Source: Planococcus kocurii
GTDB lineage: Bacteria > Bacillota > Bacilli > Bacillales_A > Planococcaceae
Assembly (NCBI RefSeq): GCF_001465835.2
Contig: NZ_CP013661.2
Location: 2,534,501 to 2,598,500 of the forward strand
DNA length: 64,000 nucleotides
Direction of reading: 5' to 3'
The notes below the pieces were generated by a model that made no database searches, was not told the origin of the DNA, and saw nothing but the letters and a program-made list of their open reading frames with translations. The position numbers were made by a program, and so were the translations under genes. Below, one piece after another: positions 53,274-61,893 of this stretch (position 1 is its first letter; every line of letters starts with the position of its first letter).

Positions 53274-53879
53274 CTACATCACCGGCGGCTCCATATCCTC
53301 CACATGCGGATCTTCTTCTGCGTTCTGCGCATAAGTCAGGCAGTACATACAATAGGCTGTATTGTTTTTCTCGAACGGCTCCGGCAGCAATCCCTTCAAC
53401 AGCTCACGGTCTAAAAAAGCCGGAGCCGGAAGCGACTCGTCCCAATACAATGGAAACGAACTATATGGATACATCTCCAATCGCTCCACCATCGGCTTTT
53501 TGGTTTGAATCGGATTGCGGTGGATATAACTACTGACCGTGAGAAGGCCAAGACGCGAATCGACTTCTTTCGCAAAATAGCGCTTTTGGTAAATGCGTCC
53601 AATGTGGCGATAACGCTTGGCATAGGACATGGAATACCGGCGATTGACCAGACCCATGATTTTATAGAGAGGATCATGCTCGGCTTTGATCAAAATGTGA
53701 TAATGATTCGTCATAAAACAATAAGCCAGAATCTTAAACGGGTAATCTACATAAATGTGCTGAAAGGCGCGTTTCAGTTCGAACATGTCTTCCTTCGTTT
53801 TAAAAATCGGTTGCCGGTTATTGCCGCGCATGATGACGTGGTAATAAGAATGAGGATTAAATTCTCGTTTTCGTGTCAT
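53274..53879 (-). CDS. REP-associated tyrosine transposase (RAYT, Y1 family)
   Basis: 201 aa with the IS200-like fold: HUH motif in TNHYHILIKA (~58-67), YHVIMRGNN start (~13-21), and the catalytic Tyr region YMHRNP-like SYIHRNP (~117-123). RAYTs are single-copy transposases that act on short hairpin repeats. It starts 3 bases after comM/yifB on the same strand. No IS200-type ends are obvious, as usual for RAYTs. Confidence 0.88.
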   Translation of the reverse strand: MTRKREFNPHSYYHVIMRGNNRQPIFKTKEDMFELKRAFQHIYVDYPFKILAYCFMTNHYHILIKAEHDPLYKIMGLVNRRYSMSYAKRYRHIGRIYQKRYFAKEVDSRLGLLTVSSYIHRNPIQTKKPMVERLEMYPYSSFPLYWDESLPAPAFLDRELLKGLLPEPFEKNNTAYCMYCLTYAQNAEEDPHVEDMEPPVM

Positions 53880-53882
53880 GAC

Positions 53883-55388
53883 TCACCTCATCAGCGAACT
53901 GTGGGTGCGCGAAGCACTGATTTTCCATTGCAGCGCTTCATCGACCGCTGTGTCTGTGACCTGATCATCGCCTGCGACATCCGAAATCGTCCGCGCCAGC
54001 CGCAAAATTTTTATCGTGGAGCGGCTGCTCAGCTTTTCCTGGAAACTGACCGTTTCGATTTTTGCCAGTTGGGCAGAGGTGAAATGGGTCTTTTCCTCAA
54101 ACAGCTTAATCGGCACAATGGCATTCGTGTAATTGGCCCCGTAGCGGATTCGCTGCCGGTCGCGTGCAGCCGCTGTCAGCTCCCTCAGTTCTTCGGACGT
54201 AGTAGCGGTTGACTGCGCCAACACGCCTTGGTTTTTCATCTCCAGCACAAAATCCACCCGATCGATGATGGGGCCGGTGATTTTCTGCATGTACTTCAAC
54301 CGTACTTTGTCCCCGCAGGTGCAATACTTTTCGTGAGAGCCGTAATAACCGCACGGACATGGATTTGTCGCGGCAATCAAGTTGATGGTTGCCGGAAACT
54401 GGTCGGAGCCTTCGACGCGGTTGACCACAGCGAAGCCCGATTCCAGAGGCTGACGCAACGTATCAATAACGCGCCGCGGAAAATGGCCCAGCTCATCCAG
54501 GAACAAGACGCCGCGATGCGCCAGTGATATTTCGCCCGGCTTTGGATAGCGCCCGCCGCCGATAATGGCACCTTCCGAAGAAGAATGGTGCGGACTGCGA
54601 AACGGTGGACGTTCGGACAGGGATCGCGCCTGCTTGGCCATCTGGTAGATACTGTAGACTTCCAGGATTTCGTCATGCGCCAAATCGGGCAGAATCGTAT
54701 GGAAGGCATTCGCCAGCAGACTTTTGCCGCAGCCCGGCGGACCGCTCATCAGCACGTGGTGACCACCAGCTGCAGCAAGCAGCAATGCGCGTTTCGCTTC
54801 TTCGTGGCCGCGAATGGCGGAGAAACACACATGCGGGATCTTTTCGGTGTCTTCGTAGAGAATTTCGGGTTGCAAAAGGGTAAGGTCGTCGTCAAAAAGG
54901 GAAGTCTTTCCGGCTAAGTGGGAAAGCAGAGAGGGCATATCCGGCATACGGATCAATTCGACATCCGCAGCTTGCGCAAAAAGGGAAATTTCAATTGGTG
55001 GAATATAGATGCGTTTAAAGCCCAGCAAGATCGCCTGGTGGATGGTGGGAATCATGCTGTGGAACGTCGTCAGTTCACCGTTCAAGGTCAGCGCAGCAAT
55101 AAAGCAGGTCTTGTCCGGTATCTCCAACGGTTTTTTCGCCATCGCCTGCAACACCGCGAGCAGCATCGCTGCGTCATAAGAAGTGCCTTGCTTTTTGACA
55201 TCCGCAGGCGACAGGTGGATAGTGATTTTCTTCATATCGATGTCTTCTTTCAGCGCGTGAAGGCAATTCAGAATCCGATCCCGCGACTCCTTGATCGACA
55301 CATCCGGCAAGCCGATGATGATGCATTGTTCTTTGTCTTCTCGCACGGTCGCCTCGACCCGGATCACTTGGCCCGAGAGCCCGCTCAT
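53883..55388 (-). CDS. comM: ComM/YifB-family AAA+ ATPase
   Basis: About 501 aa from the ATG: N-terminal ChlI/Lon-S5-like domain (IGLPDVSIKESRDRI), Mg-chelatase-type AAA core with Walker A GPPGCGKSLLA (~217-227), Walker B GVLFLDELG (~292) and the C-rich ATNPCPCGYYG, C-terminal Mg_chelatase_C. ComM is a hexameric helicase promoting branch migration in natural transformation. Family members usually begin with an extra ~14 residues; the in-frame sequence upstream (ISNYIYSVG) supplies them but without an ATG/GTG/TTG, see findings. GC-richer than its surroundings. Confidence 0.9.
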   Translation of the reverse strand: MSGLSGQVIRVEATVREDKEQCIIIGLPDVSIKESRDRILNCLHALKEDIDMKKITIHLSPADVKKQGTSYDAAMLLAVLQAMAKKPLEIPDKTCFIAALTLNGELTTFHSMIPTIHQAILLGFKRIYIPPIEISLFAQAADVELIRMPDMPSLLSHLAGKTSLFDDDLTLLQPEILYEDTEKIPHVCFSAIRGHEEAKRALLLAAAGGHHVLMSGPPGCGKSLLANAFHTILPDLAHDEILEVYSIYQMAKQARSLSERPPFRSPHHSSSEGAIIGGGRYPKPGEISLAHRGVLFLDELGHFPRRVIDTLRQPLESGFAVVNRVEGSDQFPATINLIAATNPCPCGYYGSHEKYCTCGDKVRLKYMQKITGPIIDRVDFVLEMKNQGVLAQSTATTSEELRELTAAARDRQRIRYGANYTNAIVPIKLFEEKTHFTSAQLAKIETVSFQEKLSSRSTIKILRLARTISDVAGDDQVTDTAVDEALQWKISASRTHSSLMR

Positions 55389-55502
55389 GCCGACACTGTA
55401 GATATAGTTTGATATAAAAATCCCTCTTTTCTATTTAATTTGGTTGTTCCTTTTCATTGTAGGGGATGTGTCTAATATTGTCGAAATATTTCTTTAACTT
55501 GA

Positions 55503-56087
55503 ATGAGTATAGATGGTGCTTCCGTATATCCATCAGATGGAGGAGAAATACTAATCGGAATTGAAGATGACGGTACAGTGGTTGGCTTGACAAACGCCCA
55601 AAAAGACGTGGAAACCGTCAGCAATATCTTGAGGGACAGCATAAAGCCGGATATTTTGGTGCATAGCTCCGCTGAAATCTTGGTCATTGATGGCAAGGAA
55701 GTAGTGAAAATTGAAATTACACGCGGGTCGAGAAGACCTTATCATCTTGGAAGTAAAGGGATGAAGCCTTCCAGTGTTTTTGTTCGGCACGGCACATCAG
55801 CCAGTGCGGCATCAGATGAAGCGATTCGTCAAATGATCATAGTGTCAGATGGTACTCAATATGAGAACATGCGATGCCTCAATCAATCCTTAACTTTTCA
55901 TGAAACGACTCAATTGTTTAAAGCTGAAGGGCTGGCCTTTGGCGCAATACAGCAAAGATCACTGGGAATCATTAATTCTGATAATTATTATACAAACTTG
56001 GGACAGCTGTTGTCGGAGCAGTACGAACACTCCATTAAAGCCGCTCGCTATAAAGGGATGACCAAGTTGGATTTTCAGGATCGATAG
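55503..56087 (+). pseudogene. AlbA_2/Schlafen-type ATP-binding protein fragment
   Basis: Contains the AlbA_2 core SDGGEILIGIEDDGTVVG and IKIEITRGSRRPYH-like strand (residues ~12-75). Full proteins start earlier and run to 400-500 aa; both ends are missing here. Its 3' end joins, in opposite orientation, a piece of a second comM copy at 56088. Confidence 0.75.
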
Positions 56088-56460
56088 GGCTTGGTGGATC
56101 GTTGGGATCTTACTGTGAAACGTCGTCAGTTCACCATTCAACGTCAATGCGGCGATAAAGCAAGTCTTCTCAGGGATGTCCAACGGCTTTTTCGTCATCG
56201 CTTGCAAAACGGCTAGTAGCATCGCCGCGTCGTACAAAGTCCCTTGCTTTTCACATCGGCAGGGGACAAGTGAATGGTGATCGATGTCTTTTTTGACTGC
56301 GTGAAGGCAATTCAGGATCCGCTCCCGCGACTCCTTGATCGACACATCGGGCAAGCCGATGATGATGTATTGTTCTTTTTCTTCTTGCACGGTCGCCTCG
56401 ACCCAGATCACTTGGCCGGAGAGGCCGCTCATGCCGACACTGTAGATATAGTTACTTATA
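56075..56460 (-). pseudogene. Second comM/yifB copy, N-terminal fragment
   Basis: The minus strand encodes ~125 residues closely matching the start of the intact ComM (SVGMSGLSGQVIWVEATV, IIGLPDVSIKESRERILN, AALTLNGELTTFHSKIPTIHQA). It has an internal disruption (DHHSLVPCRCEKQGT versus MKKITIHLSPADVKKQGT) and stops at the AlbA_2 fragment. It retains the same ATG-less upstream extension (ISNYIYSVG). Confidence 0.85.
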
Positions 56461-56623
56461 AGAATCCCTCTTTTTTTTGAAATAGTTGCATACCGGTTCA
56501 GTATAAGGGGAGATAGTTGTCTAAATAATCTGGAATTTAGAAAGGGGCTCCACAACAATCCATTCCTTTATCCAGAAAATATGCTATTCTGAAATGAACA
56601 TAGAAGAAAATGAGGTGCGTTGC

Positions 56624-57097
56624 ATGAAGAAACTAAAAGAGAATCCGGATTTTATTCCTTATATAGCAGTTGAAGGGGACGAGATGCTTGGTGGCTTTCC
56701 GTTCAACTGGCATGTCACTCGTGCCATTGAATGGATTCAAGCAAATCTGGATCAGGTTGAACGGTCTGTTGTACAGATTGGTCCACCGGGGACGGGAGCG
56801 GATTCGTCGAATCTGGACGAAGAGTTTTTGCCAACAGCGGACCTGACCCGGCCAATTATCATGGTCCGCATGCGTCCGGAATTTTTCCGGCTGATCGACG
56901 GCAACCACCGCGTCGCAAAAGCGAGACGTACGGGAATAAAGGAACTGCCGGCCTATTACTTAACGCAAGAACAACACCGCCAGTTTTTCACCTCCACGGA
57001 TATGGACAAGCGCTACGTGGAGTATTGGAACGGCAAGCTGAAAGATTTTAAAAAAGACAAAGGCCGCTGGGGAGTTGTCGGAGAAGTTCGGGTGTGA
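56624..57097 (+). CDS. ParB/Srx-fold-like protein
   Basis: 157 aa, soluble. DGNHRVAKARRTGIKELPAYYL (~92-113) is the ParB N-domain-like motif for nucleotide or partner binding; no HTH of full ParB is present. GAGGTG 6 bases before ATG 56624 decides the start over ATG 56594. Function unknown; similar small proteins occur in phage and accessory regions. Confidence 0.65.
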   Translation: MKKLKENPDFIPYIAVEGDEMLGGFPFNWHVTRAIEWIQANLDQVERSVVQIGPPGTGADSSNLDEEFLPTADLTRPIIMVRMRPEFFRLIDGNHRVAKARRTGIKELPAYYLTQEQHRQFFTSTDMDKRYVEYWNGKLKDFKKDKGRWGVVGEVRV

Positions 57098-57223
57098 GTG
57101 GGTGAACGCGGATGGAATGCAGCCTGATTGTAAGAGATGGTGTCCTAGGAAAGGAACAATTCTATACAATGCTGAATGGTGCGGTTCGTTCAGAGCATGA
57201 AATACAGTAGACACGAAATAAAA

Positions 57224-57267
57224 GAAAATGCCCTTCCGATTTTTGTCGGAAGGGCATTCTCTTTTTT
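57224..57267 (+). terminator. Terminator after the ParB-like gene
   Basis: ATGCCCTTCCGA / TCGGAAGGGCAT, then TTTTTTT; a near-copy of the one at 51787. Confidence 0.85.
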
Positions 57268-57848
57268 TGATCAACGAAAGAGGATGGCGATTGTTGAGCG
57301 GAAAATCTGTAACGATTTAAGTAAAAATCTGAGTAGGAGTAACAAATAGTAAAATAGCACCAAAAACTTATTAAAATAATATTTAAAATAGTTAGACTTT
57401 TAAATAGGCATAAATGTATAATAAAGTAAATGAAAAACAGGAGTAAAGACATGTAGGTAGCAATGGAGTAGCAGCGACAATCAACGGATCTCCTATAATC
57501 AGTTGGGGAAGAGAAATTATCCGCGCGTAATGATGAACGGAGTTGTTACGAATGAACAGCCTCTCGTCTGTTAGCCAATAAACGAATAACGGCAAGAGAA
57601 AAACAGTGTCAAGTCACTCAGTGTCTGTAATTTATGCAGCAGGACTACAATAGGACAGCCATGTTTGGCTGCAACTCGAAGGAGGTGAGGAAGATGTGAG
57701 TGAGCAAATGACGGCAATAGAAAACCCCCGGGTGTGACAGTCTGGACAACGGTCACCCGAGGGAGAATAGCTGGAGTATACCAACTACTTGTTAGTATAC
57801 TCCAAATAACTTTAAATTTTAAGGGTTAAATTAAAAGGGGGACTACGA
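57268..57848. other. Leader region before comK
   Basis: No supported gene. It holds a hairpin GGGTGTGAC / GTCACCCGAGGG (57728-57763) and an inverted repeat GGAGTATACCAAC / GTTAGTATACTCC (57773-57803), then AT-rich DNA. The second repeat is a possible operator for comK. Confidence 0.5.
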
Positions 57849-58430
57849 GTGAGACAGAAAACAATTAAAAACAGTGAAATGAAACAGGAGTATGGCATCA
57901 GTTCCGAGACGATTGTCATCTTGCCAGACTTTGATGAAAATGGATTTTTGAACGCATTGATTTGCAAAAAAGACGAAATTACGAAGGCGGGCTTGAGTCC
58001 TTATGACCTGATTGATATGAATTTACGGTTTCGTGGTTCTAGCATGAGAGGGGCATTGGATGGCGCCAGGACCCTCCTGGATAAAAGGTATATGAACCCG
58101 GTGATCCTCGACAAAGAACGCGACATTATTTTGTTTCCGAGCAGGTCGCCGTTCCGGGAAGACTGTGTTTGGCTGTCGCTCCGGCACGTCAGGAGTTACA
58201 GGCGTTCAGGAACGAGTCATACCCTAGTCGAACTGAGCAACAACAGCACCATTCGTCTCGATGTCAGCTTCCACACGTTCAACAAGAGAATCCAGCGAGC
58301 CTACGAACTGCGCTACAAAATGCAGGCGCAGATGATCCGGTTTGAATCGCAAGTTGTGGAGTCGGGTGCTGGGTATCATTTGAAAAAGAGCAAAAAAGGA
58401 TTGAATTATGTCGGGGTGGAAGAAACGTAA
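57849..58430 (+). CDS. comK: Competence transcription factor ComK
   Basis: 193 aa, the length of Bacillus ComK (192 aa). Landmarks: RFRGSSMRGALDGA (ComK CRFFGSSYAG), NPVILDKERDIILFPSRSPFREDCVWLSLRHV (ComK PPIMVDPSNQIFLFPTLSS...CGWISHVHV), and NNSTIRLDVSFHTFNKRIQRA. It would activate DNA-uptake genes. GTG start with AAGGGGG 8 bases upstream. Terminator follows. The C-terminal degradation tail of B. subtilis ComK is not conserved. Confidence 0.85.
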   Translation: MRQKTIKNSEMKQEYGISSETIVILPDFDENGFLNALICKKDEITKAGLSPYDLIDMNLRFRGSSMRGALDGARTLLDKRYMNPVILDKERDIILFPSRSPFREDCVWLSLRHVRSYRRSGTSHTLVELSNNSTIRLDVSFHTFNKRIQRAYELRYKMQAQMIRFESQVVESGAGYHLKKSKKGLNYVGVEET

Positions 58431-58520
58431 GCGATCAGAATACCTCTTTTTTAGCGAAGCCGTTCAGGCGAATGGCGACCTATGTCAAAGATAACGCAAG
58501 TGTTGGCTAACAACCTTATG

Positions 58521-58564
58521 CAAAAAAAGCCGTATCCGGAAATTCAGCGGAACGGTTTTTTTGT
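58521..58564 (+). terminator. Terminator after comK
   Basis: AAAAAAGCCGT..CCG / CGG.ACGGTTTTTTT. The remaining gap to 58800 shows nothing recognisable. Confidence 0.75.
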
Positions 58565-58800
58565 GTTTAGGTGAGTGCTTAAATAGGCTAGACATAGAGG
58601 GGAGGCTGATAAAGTGCTGGCTTAAAGACTGCTAAACTGTTTTGCTCGATTGAAAGTTTCATCACGAATGAGCAGCGGGAGAACCTGCAGAGTGAATCAA
58701 GGAAAGTATCATGAAATTATGACAAAATAAGTGAAAAGGTAATCAGTTAGGCAAAAAGAAAAGATGAGTCTGGATGTGTAAAATGGAAACGAATAAATAA

Positions 58801-59022
58801 TTATATTGTTCCGTTTTGTTTTCCATATTCCTTTTCAAACATCAGAAGGATTTTTGTCTCATCTTTAGAGCGAGGGCGTTGTCTACCCGTCTTTAAATCA
58901 GAAACAATTTCTCCTGTTCTCTCTTCTACCGTTTTCAGGAAATCATCTGGCAGAGTCGACTTAGAATTTCGACGCTCCTTCATAGCAATACGTGCAATTT
59001 CCAGTTTGCGTTTAGACTCCAT
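58801..59022 (-). CDS. Small hypothetical protein next to Fic
   Basis: 73 aa, charged and mostly helical by eye, not recognised. AGAGGTG 7 bases before the ATG supports translation. It lies 150 bases after the Fic gene on the same strand; a partner role is possible but unproven. Confidence 0.55.
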   Translation of the reverse strand: MESKRKLEIARIAMKERRNSKSTLPDDFLKTVEERTGEIVSDLKTGRQRPRSKDETKILLMFEKEYGKQNGTI

Positions 59023-59068
59023 TGTCGATCACCTCTTTTCCGCATACTAGCAAATTTTGTGGCAATCC

Positions 59069-59110
59069 ATATAATCATAGCTCACAGGGACCATTTGAGA
59101 AATTTGGAGG
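59069..59110 (+). repeat. Repeat family C, 3' end fragment
   Basis: ATAATCATAGCTCACAGGGACCATTTGAGAA matches only the last ~40 bases of family C plus its extension. Confidence 0.5.
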
Positions 59111-59170
59111 ATAAAAAGAGAACAAGGCCCCAATTTCTCAATATGGGAAGGAGAGTCTTTACGTTGCCAG

Positions 59171-60274
59171 TTACTCTTTCATGATCGCGATTAAGTCATA
59201 GAGATAATAACGTCGATTCCGTTGACGATCGTTTCCGAATACCAAATTTTGCTGAACTAGCTGCTTTAGGCTTTGGCGTATCGTGACAGGTGCAAGGCCT
59301 GTCAGCACCTCCAATTGTTTAACGTCCGCAATCGGTGAATGGAACATGGCGCGCCAAACTTTTTGTGTAGAGGGTTGCGTTAACCTCGCTAATCCGGACT
59401 GGTAAAGTTCTTCTGCCTGATTTAGTTTATCATACTGGTGGCCGGCCATTTTGATGGTGGCATCTAGGAAAAAACTGATCCAGGACTTCCAATCGGGAAC
59501 CGGTTTGTCGATGCCACGGACACCGTTTAATAACGCGTAGTACTTGAATTTTTCTCGTTCCAACTCTTCGCTCAAGAAAAAATAAGGCGTTTCAATCAGT
59601 TTGCTCTGCAATAAATAAAGAACGATTAAGATTCGACCCAATCGGCCATTCCCGTCCAAAAAAGGATGAATCGATTCAAATTGGGCGTGTATGATGGCTG
59701 ATTTAATTAGTGAATGCAGCTCGTCCGACGGTTCTTCTGCATAGGGATTGCCATTGATGAACCGTTCCAGATTCGTCATATACTGATCCATCAATTGCGG
59801 TTCTGGAGGGATATAGGCCGCATCTTTCAACTGGTTAGTGGGACCGATGAAATTTTGGACACGCCGGTAGTTGCCAGAGGCACCCGAAGAACCTCTTGCG
59901 TTTTTCATGAGGACTTCATGAATCTGCCGGATTAATCGTTCGGATAAGGGATAGCCAGCTTGCACCGCTTCGATTCCAATGGCCAATGCTTCCTGATAGT
60001 TTCTCACTTCAGTCTTTTCCCAGTCGTCCTGGTGATCCAATTGATCCTCCAACATATCGTGGAATGTCACTTGCGTCCCTTCAATTCTTGTCGATTGCAC
60101 AGACTCCATCAATGTAATCAATTCCAAAAAGGATTGATTGACTACGGAATAACGCAATTTCTCCTTTAACTTCTCCAACTTGGCCGAGGCTGTCACGACT
60201 TTCTTATAGAAAAACAATTCAGTTTCACTATCAAACTCAATAGGGAGGAAGGGCAAAGAATACGGTTGCTTCAA
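59171..60274 (-). CDS. Fic-family AMP-transferase with C-terminal winged helix
   Basis: 367 aa. Fic motif HPFLDGNGRLGR (~207-218) is complete, so AMP transfer is likely. An inhibitory helix motif STRIEGT (~60-66) is present in cis (class II Fic). C-terminal ~60 residues form a winged HTH (TGLAPVTIRQSLKQLV). TTG at 60274 has AGAGGTGAT upstream; the ATG at 60304 has no site. Distinct from the Doc-type toxin at 52.3 kb. Confidence 0.9.
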   Translation of the reverse strand: MKQPYSLPFLPIEFDSETELFFYKKVVTASAKLEKLKEKLRYSVVNQSFLELITLMESVQSTRIEGTQVTFHDMLEDQLDHQDDWEKTEVRNYQEALAIGIEAVQAGYPLSERLIRQIHEVLMKNARGSSGASGNYRRVQNFIGPTNQLKDAAYIPPEPQLMDQYMTNLERFINGNPYAEEPSDELHSLIKSAIIHAQFESIHPFLDGNGRLGRILIVLYLLQSKLIETPYFFLSEELEREKFKYYALLNGVRGIDKPVPDWKSWISFFLDATIKMAGHQYDKLNQAEELYQSGLARLTQPSTQKVWRAMFHSPIADVKQLEVLTGLAPVTIRQSLKQLVQQNLVFGNDRQRNRRYYLYDLIAIMKE

Positions 60275-60466
60275 ATGATCACCTCTAACATAATTAATAT
60301 TCATATTTTTATTTTAACACATTTTATATCAGTGTAGCGATATTTTTTGTTCGTTTTATAACGTAAGTATGTGTGTTAACTCAGATTCTATCAGTGAAAA
60401 AATCACGCCAGAACATCACCCATGTCGAGGAAATGGAATCAGCGGGATAACCAGTAGTTCACAGCG

Positions 60467-60923
60467 TTGGAAGCGATTTTCCCTCCTTATTTAATTAGTG
60501 ATTTGTCTTTTGAGAGTTATGCCTATATAGAAAACCGTGATGTATGGGTGGCGTTTGTGAAGCGCGAACTGAAAAACAATCATCAGACTGGCGTAACAAG
60601 AGTGCTTGAAGCATGGCTGCACCCGCTATGGATCCTGGCGGAAGTGCTTCGTGAAAAGGATGGGGTGCTAGAAGTTAAAGACTAGAAGAGCGGGATTGTT
60701 TAGACGATTAAATCTCAGGGCAAACAGTAAAGAAGGGGATTGGCTGTTCGGCATCGCTTTTTATAATTCGGATGCAGCGGACAACCGTTTGGAGATCACG
60801 AAAGGCTTGCTGTTTATCCTTCAACACCGTAAAGATGTAATGGAAGCGGTTTATGCTAAACTGAGCGATTTCGATAACGACTCGCTCGGGCTTTATTGTT
60901 CTTTTGAAAAATTGCATGAGTAA
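60467..60923 (+). pseudogene. Relic of an unrecognised gene
   Basis: Two adjacent plus-strand open frames (60467-60685 and 60696-60923) read as plausible protein (SDLSFESYAYIENRDVWVAF; GIAFYNSDAADNRLEITKGL; SLGLYCSFEKLHE) but neither has a ribosome site and they are in different frames. They could be pieces of one or two decayed genes. Confidence 0.4.
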
Positions 60924-60942
60924 GATTAAGTAGACAAGAAAA

Positions 60943-61046
60943 CGCGTCCTTTTGAGCGGAACAATTCCGTCTAGACAAAGAAATGGGATAGAGAAAATGC
61001 CACCTTCAGTGAAATCAATCGATTTCGAAGGTGGCATTGTTTAGTT
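60943..61046 (+). repeat. Repeat family C, copy 6 (5' part)
   Basis: Central stem GCCACCTTC / GAAGGTGGC, a compensated change from GCCATCTTC / GAAGATGGC. Truncated after the hairpin. Confidence 0.8.
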
Positions 61047-61156
61047 AGAAATCCTGTTAACGACATTCGGAGAATCGCTGATCACCGGAAGTATTCATAT
61101 GTCGTTGGATTACATAGACAAATATGCGGTTCCTAACTAGAGACGAGCATGCATTG

Positions 61157-61354
61157 TTAGTTTGTTTTTTTATCAAGTCGTCGCCGGAGTGTTAGCGCTG
61201 AAATCGCAAGGACAACGAAAGCCATTGCTGAACCGGCCGTAAGAATCTTCCATACAGTGTCGGATGAAGGGTAGAATAACTGAGCAACCGATAGGATGAG
61301 GACAGCACCCGTTACGCCCATTCCTAAAATTGCCGACGCCAAAATTTTGTTCAT
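61157..61354 (-). CDS. Small two-segment membrane protein
   Basis: 65 aa, two hydrophobic segments and a basic tail (LRRRLDKKTN); not recognised. GAAAGG precedes ATG 61354; upstream in-frame ATGs lack a site. Confidence 0.55.
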   Translation of the reverse strand: MNKILASAILGMGVTGAVLILSVAQLFYPSSDTVWKILTAGSAMAFVVLAISALTLRRRLDKKTN

Positions 61355-61893
61355 GTTCTTACAACCTTTCGCTAAAGTAAAAAAAGCTACTCCTGTCATC
61401 ATACCAGCGCTATGTGCCATTGCAATCACGGACTGCCAGATATCTAAGACTAGGGAGGAGGGTAAAAGGGAATTGTTGACTTGCGGAAACTCCTTTTACC
61501 AAGACGGGCGATTCTAAAAATAGAGGTGAAGAGGATCGGTCTGCCTGAGCAGCACCGGCCACTTTTTACTTCTATAAGATAGGCAAGAACGCTATGTGGC
61601 GCATGGGAATGACAACTTTACGAAAGCCAAAGGTCGGTGGGCGTTTTGGAAAAGTGGAAGGTTAACGCACGGAGTGGGAAATTGTATGTCTAAAGCGGGG
61701 TGATCGGGTAGCTGTAAAGAACTAATCATAATTTTTATATTAAATTATTTTAATATTTTGATAATTGGAGTGATGCAAAGTGTCTCTATATAAATTTCTC
61801 CTATTTTGTTGGAAAATTTCCTGATTTAAGTTTATTCCTATTTTGATTAGGGAAAAAATCTATATCTTGAAATAGTATTGAGGGGGAAATTCG
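61355..61893. other. Intergenic region before the symporter
   Basis: No supported gene or repeat. TTGGAG (61765-61770), 16 bases, TATATA (61787-61792) is a possible weak promoter. Confidence 0.35.

Noticed and set aside
53505-54917. Plus-strand frames opposite RAYT and comM (up to 235 aa)
   Set aside because: Shadows of the GC-rich comM gene; comM has full family motifs.
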